From positions 644,221 to 657,519 of the forward strand of contig NW_003142305.1 of assembly GCF_000003605.2 (NCBI RefSeq): 13,299 nucleotides of DNA. The letters run 5' to 3'. The position numbers and the translations under genes are program-made. A model generated the notes under the pieces. That model made no database searches. It saw only the letters and a program-made list of their open reading frames with translations, and was not told where the DNA came from. Positions 1 through 6,033 of this stretch are shown here, piece by piece. The DNA comes from Saccoglossus kowalevskii (lineage: Eukaryota > Hemichordata > Enteropneusta > Harrimaniidae). How positions within the stretch are numbered: the first letter of the stretch is position 1; each line of letters starts with the position of its first letter.

Positions 1-765
1 AAAAAATCGGAAATCGAGAGGGTACAGACAACATTTTGCAGATATCTACTTAGCGTGAATAGTTGTACTAACAATGTAGCGATGTTGGACGAATGTGGAA
101 GGCTGCCATTATGCTGTGGTTATTTTAAGCGTTGTATCTTATATTGGTTAAAATTAGTTGAAGTAAAAATAGCTGGAACACAAAACATGTTATATCATGC
201 TTAAACGATTAGACAAAACCGGCAGATTTACTTGGGATACCCACATAAAAATCGCCTGTTCAAATATGGTTTCGGCATTGTCTGGTTTGAAAAACAAGTT
301 GGAGATATTTACTCAAAGAATAAAAACAATTTGTCAGCAAGAATGGCATGCCTCAATTTCACAATCATCTAGGCTGTGCACTTTCGGAAAAATCAAAGTA
401 GTATTATAACCTGGGTGATTTATTGGCAAGCAATTATAGACTAAAATATATACTGACGAGTTTTCGCTGTTTTGGCCATAAACAATGTTGAATCAGGTAG
501 ACACACAAAAATATAGTTAGATCAATAAATTTTTAGTTTTTGCAGTGATATGCTTGAATTTAGCATGGTAGAAAATGAAATTCACTTTGTTTTTATATGT
601 CCATTTTATAATGATCTAAGGGCTGATCTTTTGTAATCCTATGCAATTTTGCAAATACTGATAGTCTGGGCTTACTTCGTCGCTATACAAACTGCCACAC
701 CATTTATCAACTAGTTCTGTATCTTTTAAAAGTTTTCGAGCGACGAGATGAATATTAATCCAGCT
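1..765 (+). pseudogene. Decayed LINE (non-LTR retrotransposon) ORF2, C-terminal part
   Basis: This is the part of a non-LTR retrotransposon polyprotein that follows the reverse-transcriptase core; the RT itself would lie left of the window. Frame 1 is open from base 1 to the stop at 202-204 and carries a block of the type LDECGRLPL...LYWLKL, typical of this post-RT region. The reading then moves to frame 2 (197-409; LKRLDKTGRFTW and a QEWHA motif), to frame 3 (about 411-487; LKYILTSFRCFGHK) and back to frame 1 (481-633; ESGRH, then NEIHFVFICPFYNDLR). The last stretch matches the terminal zinc-finger-like C...C...H...C region, with the His and final Cys present. At least three frameshifts and several stops (532, 634 and nearby) make it a dead copy. 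The family relation is inferred from the motif order. The exact clade (CR1-like or other) is not settled. Confidence 0.8.
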
Positions 766-900
766 TAACTTAGTACCATATGTTTATATGGATGTTGTAT
801 TGTTTTTAAAACGTGCTATGCACTTTTCTACTCATTACATTTTCTACGATGGGCTGAGGCCCTGTACAGAAATAAAATTACATAATACAAAATTGACTAA
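766..900 (+). mobile_element. 3' UTR and tail of the left-edge LINE
   Basis: After the coding remnant a short untranslated region leads to a small hairpin at 851-862 (GGGC-TGAG-GCCC), then TGTACAG and an AATAAA at 871. Beyond it lies a degenerate A/T-rich tail of repeated AATAC/AAATTG-like units to about 900. A short GC hairpin followed by an A-rich tail is a common 3' end for LINEs of this type and marks the insertion boundary. The exact end and a target-site duplication cannot be fixed because the 5' end is outside the window. Confidence 0.55.
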
Positions 901-1045
901 TACTAAATTGAATAATTGTAGACAGATTTCGACATGAAATCGTGTCACTTTTATGTGCGCTAACATCTGCGAAGAGCAAAAAAACTCGCGAGTAGCATTC
1001 TACCTTAAAATGCTAAGATACGTATAGTCTTGTCTTTTTTGTGTA

Positions 1046-1335
1046 CAGCATTTTGCCGTAGTGGGTCTAGGGTGTGGGTGTGTTTGTCTGTGGGTGGGGA
1101 ATGGCTTAGGACCCCTTTTCTAAAATCATATGATAAAATAGTTCAAATATGTTATGTGAAATAACTTACTAACGTAATACAAAGTAAACCAATTGAATTT
1201 AAAACCGAGAATATAAAAATGTCTGTAACAGAGCTCAAAGACACTTTTTTAATATTATAAAATTCACACGTTTCACGTCAAATATATTACTTTTGTTTTC
1301 GAACCCCCTATTCAAAAGTGCTGGCTACGGGCCTG
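1046..1335. mobile_element. Possible non-autonomous DNA element
   Basis: The right side ends in CTGGCTACGGGCCTG (1321-1335), preceded by an ACCCCCTATTC stretch. Its reverse complement begins CAG and contains CCGTAGCC followed by a G-rich run. The left side starts CAG at 1046, has CCGTAG at 1056-1061 and also runs into G-rich sequence. These could be badly diverged terminal inverted repeats of a 290-bp element. The CTACGGGCCTG end resembles repeat termini I recall from marine invertebrate genomes. No clean target-site duplication is visible (ttgtgta left, ttattat right), so the call is weak. Confidence 0.3.
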
Positions 1336-1638
1336 TTATTATCAGGTGTGCGCCAGCTGACTGTGATCATAGCCATATTAGTGCTCGTCACATTATAAAA
1401 CAAGGCTGGACAAAACTTTCCCTTCGACAGCACTTTACTGGTTGGGCATAAGTTAACACATCATCATTTTATTGATTAACCACATTCCACAACAATAGGT
1501 CTCTGCTAAATATGTCAAAAGTATATACATTATCAACTATAGCATTGAACCAAATAAGCAACTGATCACAGGATAAGGAAGGCAATAAAGTATAATATAA
1601 TATTCATCAAACAATAGGAATTTTCCCTCTGAGTTCGT
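1336..1638. other. Gene-free AT-rich stretch
   Basis: Both strands are full of stops and no open frame, RNA gene or convincing repeat was recognised. It separates the possible DNA element on the left from the candidate poly(A) signals at 1640-1649. Confidence 0.6.
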
Positions 1639-1639
1639 T

Positions 1640-1649
1640 TTTATTTATT
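1640..1649 (-). promoter_or_regulatory. Two overlapping AATAAA poly(A) signals
   Basis: Read on the minus strand, AATAAATAAA gives two overlapping AATAAA hexamers (1649-1644 and 1645-1640). They lie about 75 nt past the TAA that closes the candidate terminal exon at 1723-1803, a normal distance for a poly(A) signal. In AT-rich DNA such hexamers also occur by chance. Confidence 0.3.
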
Positions 1650-1722
1650 GAGATCATTGACCGTTGGAGGGCCACTTGAATCGGGACTTGAATCGACGCA
1701 TGCTGCAACACATACACTCGTA

Positions 1723-1803
1723 TTATAGGTGGTTTTCAAACAGATAGTTACTTCTACGGTCGTTTATAATTTTGTGAACCTCCTCGATGAACCCGTCCGC
1801 GAT
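1723..1803 (-). CDS. Candidate 3'-terminal coding exon, unknown protein
   Basis: After an acceptor-like CCCCTCAG (AG at 1805-1804) the minus strand is open for 26 codons and ends in TAA at 1725-1723. It reads IADGFIEEVHKIIND and then RRSNYLFENHL. The composition (acidic and basic residues mixed with aliphatics, predicted helical) looks more like real protein than a chance AT-rich frame. AATAAA follows about 75 nt downstream. If the upstream frame (1893-2127) is cut at a GTAATT donor (2018-2013), it joins this exon in phase 0. I recognise no family. The exon and the splice are inference, and a chance open frame of this length is quite possible. Confidence 0.27.
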   Translation of the reverse strand: MADGFIEEVHKIINDRRSNYLFENHL

Positions 1804-2018
1804 CTGAGGGGAATCTGTATCTCATCTTACATTATACACTTCGAAAGTTATGGTCAACAAGGACTTTTGACTTTATATATATCGATCGTTCTAAACAAAT
1901 AACAGGCAATTGTTTTTGATATAGACAATAGCGACGTTATTCCGTGCAATGTATAAATGGTCACTATCTAATGATAATATCGAGTTCTGAGTTCGTTTAG
2001 ACAAAATTACCCCCACAT

Positions 2019-2127
2019 ATAGGTTATGGCAGCCATCTTGGTCTATATCTTGAATAACAATATCTTCGTCGAATGTACAAATGTTGTACCTATGCATATT
2101 CTCAATTAATATGTGTGTGAAATACAA
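2019..2127 (-). CDS. Candidate exon with FG-GAP/VCBS-like calcium loop
   Basis: A minus-strand frame is open from just after an in-frame stop near 2130 down to a TAG at 1891-1893. Its best part reads DEDIVIQDIDQDGCHNLYVG. The core DIDQDGCHN fits the D-x-D-x-D-G-x-x-[DN] calcium-loop pattern, and the following L-x-V-G fits FG-GAP/VCBS repeats of integrin-alpha-type propellers. A donor-like GGG|GTAATT lies directly after the VG codons, which would end the exon at 2019 and connect in frame to 1723-1803. The left acceptor is weak and the frame has no good ATG start (it opens with TTG). One motif in a short frame is thin evidence; it could be coincidence or an old pseudo-exon. Confidence 0.25.
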
Positions 2128-2133
2128 ATATCA

Positions 2134-2212
2134 TGTAGACCATAAACTTGGGTCACGTCCTGTGCAGCTGGACTATAGTTTTCTTGGTCTGTGGTCTACA
2201 TCCTCGCCCAAG
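2134..2212. repeat. Two interleaved inverted repeats (pseudoknot order)
   Basis: TGTAGACCA at 2134-2142 pairs perfectly with TGGTCTACA at 2192-2200, and CTTGGG at 2147-2152 pairs with CCCAAG at 2207-2212. The order is A-B-A'-B', so if transcribed the two stems could form an H-type pseudoknot; on DNA they are simply crossed repeats. Nothing shows that this stretch is transcribed. Confidence 0.35.
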
Positions 2213-2353
2213 CTACTAGTCTAACACTTGAAATTTAAATGTATCTATCATTAAAATAAGTATACAAATACATATACATGTACATATATTATATAACAAC
2301 AACATTTCCTTCCGAGTCGATGCATTCAATTTTAATTCGTATTGTACTGAAAC

Positions 2354-2370
2354 GGGCGATCTGATCGCCC
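2354..2370. repeat. GC-rich hairpin, 7-bp stem
   Basis: GGGCGAT-CTG-ATCGCCC is a perfect 7-bp stem with a 3-base loop. It stands out in surrounding DNA that is about two thirds A+T. It lies about 150 bp past the receptor stop codon and beyond its likely poly(A) signal. Confidence 0.5.
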
Positions 2371-2461
2371 ACAAAATAGTTCGTTTAATGAAATAATGAA
2401 TTACGTACAGTTTACATTATTTTTACTAGTATTGTGAGAACAATAACATCATTTTGATTTT

Positions 2462-2499
2462 CTAATCTAGTATATTCACTTTTATTAAGAATAGATTAG
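2462..2499 (-). promoter_or_regulatory. Receptor poly(A) signal inside an 8-bp inverted repeat
   Basis: On the minus strand AATAAA occurs at 2486-2481, 34 nt after the receptor stop codon, with a GT-rich stretch 35-45 nt further on (about 2440-2450), as expected for a cleavage site between them. The hexamer lies in the loop of a perfect inverted repeat, CTAATCTA (2462-2469) and TAGATTAG (2492-2499). This implies a very short 3' UTR. The poly(A) role is inferred from position. Confidence 0.5.
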
Positions 2500-2519
2500 T
2501 TGTTTGTAATATTTGATAA

Positions 2520-3650
2520 CTATCGTCGTGAATATTTTGAACAGATGAAACATAACATTTCTTTGAAGTTTCTATGGAAACATGAATTACAATAGGCATA
2601 TAGAAATGGGTTTATAGCAGAATTCAACCACAGGAGGTGAATGGAGAGTATCCAAATTATATTCGGTACATTGTTCTTACCGATTATAGACAATATCAGT
2701 GCGACATTGTATGGTGTCCAACAAATGAAATATGCACTCACTAGTATGGCTAAAGTTTTAGCTGCCTTATAATGTCGCTTGTCATTTCTCTTGGTGGAGA
2801 GGTGATCTATGCTTGCCACACTACCACTTCTAGATGTTGTAGGTACGGTGACTTGCCGAATGTGGGTGGGTGTAGAGGCTAAACCTTCCTCGGTTTTGGA
2901 TGGCGTTTGACCTCCCCGAGCTTTCTCATCATTGACAAAACCAGCTCGCTGCTTAGCAACACATCCAAGGGGACCTGATCTGCGCATTGCCCGTCTGCGC
3001 ACGTTGATGTATACGCTCAGGTTGAGATATATCAGAATTGGTAAGGGAATAAAACAAGTCAGTATGGTGTAGACGATTGCAGATGAACTATGGAACAGAA
3101 ATTCTGCGTCACACGAGTGTTGGTAGAATACTTGACGATCTACTAAGTATGGAAATCCGAACACAAGCAATATAGTTACCATGGAAATGATCACCCAACT
3201 CGATGCGCACAGTACAACAGCATGTTTACGTGTGTGATACATTTTGTACTTTAGCTCCCTGGTGACAAGACGGTATCGATCAAGGCTAATCAAAATAATA
3301 GCAACGATGGATTGCCAGGTAGAAACAAAGTCGATGACGAGATATACTTTACAAATTATCTCTCCGAACAGCCACATAGGTGGTTCCTGTGCGAATGTGA
3401 CAGCATCGAGCGACAGGGTGACTGACCCGACTAAAATGTCGGCACAGGCGAGATTTACTAGGTACCAGTTACTGATGTTGCTGCGTAGTTTTTTGTCTCG
3501 TCGGAATGCGAGGATAGTCAACAGGTTGCCAGCTACCGTTACCATGGCGAACACAAGTATAGCGCTCACGACGAGACCCTTTTCCGCTCTGGAAAGCCAA
3601 GGTGTCTCGTGAAATCCTTCCCAGCTCGTAGTCGATTGGTTTACCGTCAT
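2520..3650 (-). CDS. Aminergic class A GPCR, histamine H3/H4-muscarinic group, intronless
   Basis: This is a 376-residue plasma-membrane receptor expected to bind a small amine and signal through G proteins. The first in-frame ATG is at 3650, with G at -3; the frame extends upstream to a stop at 3716-3714 but has no other ATG. From that start: a short N-tail with a glycosylation site (N4-Q-S); TM1 25-49 (N42); TM2 61-85 (D71); TM3 98-126 with C100, the amine anchor D107 (3.32) and D124-R-Y; TM4 143-166 (W152); C180 as disulfide partner; TM5 189-216 (P202); a short third loop of about 77 residues; TM6 296-323 (CWTPYN, W311); TM7 330-352 (N347-P-x-x-Y351); then helix 8 and Cys367/370, possible palmitoylation sites. 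CDAEF in loop 2 and NLSVYINVRRR after TM5 are H3-like; WTPYN and KAAKTL are muscarinic-like. The Glu at 5.46 that recognises histamine in H3/H4 is replaced by T198, so the ligand is unknown. The single exon covers the whole receptor. Confidence 0.95.
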   Translation of the reverse strand: MTVNQSTTSWEGFHETPWLSRAEKGLVVSAILVFAMVTVAGNLLTILAFRRDKKLRSNISNWYLVNLACADILVGSVTLSLDAVTFAQEPPMWLFGEIICKVYLVIDFVSTWQSIVAIILISLDRYRLVTRELKYKMYHTRKHAVVLCASSWVIISMVTILLVFGFPYLVDRQVFYQHSCDAEFLFHSSSAIVYTILTCFIPLPILIYLNLSVYINVRRRAMRRSGPLGCVAKQRAGFVNDEKARGGQTPSKTEEGLASTPTHIRQVTVPTTSRSGSVASIDHLSTKRNDKRHYKAAKTLAILVSAYFICWTPYNVALILSIIGKNNVPNIIWILSIHLLWLNSAINPFLYAYCNSCFHRNFKEMLCFICSKYSRR

Positions 3651-3669
3651 TGCGTATCTTACTTGCAAA

Positions 3670-3687
3670 CTAAGGATATATGCCCAT
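3670..3687 (-). CDS. Five-codon upstream ORF of the receptor
   Basis: ATG at 3687-3685 opens the tiny frame MGIYP, closed by TAG at 3672-3670, 19 nt before the receptor ATG. Its context is weak at -3 (C) but has G at +4. If transcription starts near 3748 as the TATA position suggests, this uORF is in the 5' leader and could lower translation of the receptor, as short uORFs often do. The role is inference; only the frame itself is seen. Confidence 0.35.
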   Translation of the reverse strand: MGIYP

Positions 3688-3747
3688 GTGTAGGCAGCTC
3701 TTAATGTTCGATCTCAGTAGTTTACTTCTACCTTGAGTTTTGTCCGA

Positions 3748-3777
3748 TGGCAGTACTAGCCAAGTGCCAATTATATA
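3748..3777 (-). promoter_or_regulatory. Candidate TATA promoter of the receptor gene
   Basis: On the minus strand CTATATAA (TATATAA at 3777-3771) lies 29 nt before an initiator-like CCATC (A at 3748). This gives a 5' leader of about 98 nt before the ATG at 3650. The spacing is right for a TATA box. In AT-rich DNA such strings are common, so this remains a candidate. Confidence 0.35.
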
Positions 3778-3779
3778 GG

Positions 3780-4354
3780 TAATTCTAATGTCAATTACCA
3801 CAGGAAGTCGTTAAAGATCCCGGTGTTCAATGCAATTATTTTTCAGAACGCACCACAATGATAGCCGAGCTCTAGATTCCTCGAATACCCCCCACGTTCT
3901 GCTGATAATCAGGTTATGAGATTTGAGGTCTCTATTTACAGAATACGACAGTTTCCGTTTGGTTCTATGTGACTTGTCCGATGAACTCAATATCTGTTGC
4001 GAATGTGTACTTCCTTTGTGTTCGTTCGATAACAAGTCATTCGTTTCTGTGAGAGAGAACAAACCAGTTTAATAGTGAATTGGAAATAATAGCGTTCATC
4101 TAAATTGTTGAATGTACAGTTTATTACATTTTATCGTAATAGACAGATTTTTATAATTTATTATTCGAAGGATAAAATTGAATTAATTATTTATTATTTT
4201 TTAACTTCCTGGAAATAATGACAAAGCAGCATACTGCGGCTTTCTTATCATCGTAAATCAATACAATCCTCACGTAACTATTACGTACAAGAGAGGCGAC
4301 GTGTTTCCTATTCAGCATTCCTGTAAGTCACGCCCTCGAGACGGAACGCTTTTG
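3780..4354. other. Upstream flank of the receptor gene, no gene seen
   Basis: The part 3811-4062 has an open minus-strand frame but it begins with TTG, lacks any domain and looks like non-coding flank. The part 4085-4200 is nearly pure A/T. No repeat or RNA gene was recognised. Confidence 0.55.
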
Positions 4355-4370
4355 TGACGTCAAAATGACG
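4355..4370. promoter_or_regulatory. CRE palindrome plus half site
   Basis: TGACGTCA at 4355-4362 is the perfect CREB/ATF palindrome and is followed by a TGACGT half site at 4365-4370. They lie about 600 bp upstream of the candidate receptor start. A second perfect TGACGTCA occurs at 11493-11500, far from any recognised gene. Binding is not shown. Confidence 0.35.
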
Positions 4371-4526
4371 TTTATTAGTGAAGGTAACGTCGTTTAAATC
4401 AACAACTCTCCTTGGTTGTGAAATTCGTCGTCTCGAATACACAATCTTAATTGGTGAATGAATACAAAACGATATCAACAATCTGAACAGTCTCCGCGTC
4501 ACATATTATGTCATATAATTACTTCG

Positions 4527-4543
4527 TCACTAGAGGGCGCAGC
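4527..4543. promoter_or_regulatory. CTCF-like motif
   Basis: TCACTAGAGGGCGCAGC closely fits the CTCF core (CCASYAGRKGGCR), a protein conserved in bilaterians. It stands out as a GC-rich block between A/T-rich sequences and sits 16 bp from the left end of the MITE at 4560. Similar CTAGAGGGCGC strings also occur in repeats of marine invertebrates, so binding is uncertain. Confidence 0.4.
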
Positions 4544-4557
4544 GCATAGAAAAGTTG

Positions 4558-4768
4558 TACTGTAGAATACTTTATTTTCGCTTGGAATGTATTTTCGCTA
4601 TTTTCGCTGAAGGGATGATTCCGTGAAAATAAAATCCAGTGAATATACTTTTTTTCCTATATTTCACATTAAACTCATCAAAAATCATTAAAAATAAATT
4701 CCATACAAAACAACCAAAAGTCTTTTCAGCTAAAATTAATTCCAGCAAAAATAAAGTATTTTACAGTA
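4558..4768. mobile_element. MITE with about 40-bp terminal inverted repeats and TA flanks
   Basis: The left end CTGTAGAATACTTTATTTT (from 4560) is the near-perfect reverse complement of the right end (to 4766). The similarity continues with a few mismatches and one gap for about 40 bp on each side. The element of 207 bp is flanked by TA on both sides (4558-4559 and 4767-4768), as expected for Tc1/mariner-type target duplication. The inside has three copies of ATTTTCGCT on the left (from about 4572, 4591 and 4600) and no coding capacity, so it must be mobilised by a transposase made elsewhere. The superfamily is inferred from the TA duplication. Confidence 0.75.
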
Positions 4769-5977
4769 TTTAATGTAGTATGTCACACAATAGTACTAAT
4801 ATTTTTTTTACATATTTTAAATATATAGGTCACCATACCCAGTTGGGGAAAAATCAACCAATAAAACACATGTTTCGACTTTTAGGGCATTTACCATCGT
4901 TTCCTATAGCAAGAATATCTCAATTTCACAAAATTTTGTTCGGTAACACAAAGCGAAAAAAAGATATTTAGTGCCCTACAAGGCACTATTTGATGTGCTA
5001 AAAGGTTGCCAATTTTATTGAGGTTTTGACGAGGAAATGTGTTTTCATTGTGGTGCAAATGAAATTGAAATGACATTGAACCACGAAATGTTGTCACTGC
5101 CACATGTGCTAATGTGATATGACAAACGTCAAGTAGGATAACATGTTTATTTTGCAGGAAAGGTATATCGAATCATCGCACGTGTGTTCGGTAACGCGTT
5201 CAATGGTACAGCATTCAATTATGAACGTACGCTCGTAGTTCCATAAAACTCTTACGTGTGTGTTACTATTGAATGATTTGTAGTAAGTGAGTGTATGTAA
5301 TCGTAGCTATCTCAGTAGAAATGCATTGATAGGTTTATTCAAGTAAGACAGACGGAGGACCATAACTGGAAGCCTTTAGTAATTTTGGACAGATACTCGA
5401 TTAGATTATTGCGTAGTAAATAACATGATGAATCTGTATGCGATTAGAAAAACTCACACAGATCAGCAATCATATCTGAAAATAATAAACTGAAATGCAT
5501 CTTTTATTTTTAAACCAAGCACCATTTGCGAGAATTTACAAGTCGTGAAAATTAGATGACGTAAGCCCATTGTCTTAATTGATGGCGTATTTACTAGTAA
5601 TCAATCACGTACTCGTGACGTTGCAGGGTTTCAGGCAAAATAACGGCTTCAATTACTCGCCAGAATAATGGCTCTTGGTCTAGATTACTAGTAATATTAT
5701 ATAACGAAAATATAATAATTCACAACATGCTTTATGCATGACACTAATTATTTTTTCAGCACTGTTCAAGGAAATCACTTTCTGACATCACAACTCACAA
5801 GAGAGCAATGACATCACGGTATTTATTTAGCACGGGGAGGAGGTCTCTCACAGAAACAGTTGGTATTCATTCAACCATTAAATCGCGTGAAATGGCCTAT
5901 TTTCAAACTGTTCAATAAAGCTGTCTCACTGTGACTCCTATTTTGCAAACCAACATGCGAATCTGTGATAACAAATT
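4769..5977. other. Intergenic sequence, no gene seen
   Basis: No open frame with a plausible product was seen. Small items only: a 6-bp hairpin AGTGCC/GGCACT at 4970-4987, and the palindrome TTACTAGTAA twice, at 5591-5600 and 5685-5694. A motif near 5789-5818 recurs in part near 6676. Confidence 0.6.
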
Positions 5978-6033
5978 GTGTCGCTCCTCACTCACTAGCT
6001 CGTTGACTTTTTATAGTCGGATGCGAGCGACAC
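5978..6033. repeat. Inverted repeat with 9-bp perfect arms
   Basis: GTGTCGCTC at 5978-5986 pairs perfectly with GAGCGACAC at 6025-6033, and inside it GACT/AGTC (about 6005-6018) can form a second short stem. The 56-nt unit is richer in G+C than its surroundings. It could be a structured RNA, a binding site or the core of a decayed palindromic element; nothing decides. Confidence 0.45.

Noticed and set aside
3244-3612. 122-codon + strand open frame
   Set aside because: It lies entirely antisense to the receptor gene, has no domain, and is explained by the receptor's codon pattern.
3651-3668. Receptor start at 3668 giving 382 residues
   Set aside because: The codon at 3668-3666 is TTG, not ATG. 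The first in-frame ATG is at 3650.
3811-4062. 83-codon minus-strand frame upstream of the receptor
   Set aside because: It begins with TTG, has no domain and its composition is like the flank.
4308-4502. 64-codon minus-strand frame over the CRE block
   Set aside because: It starts with GTG, shows no domain and has no transcript signal.
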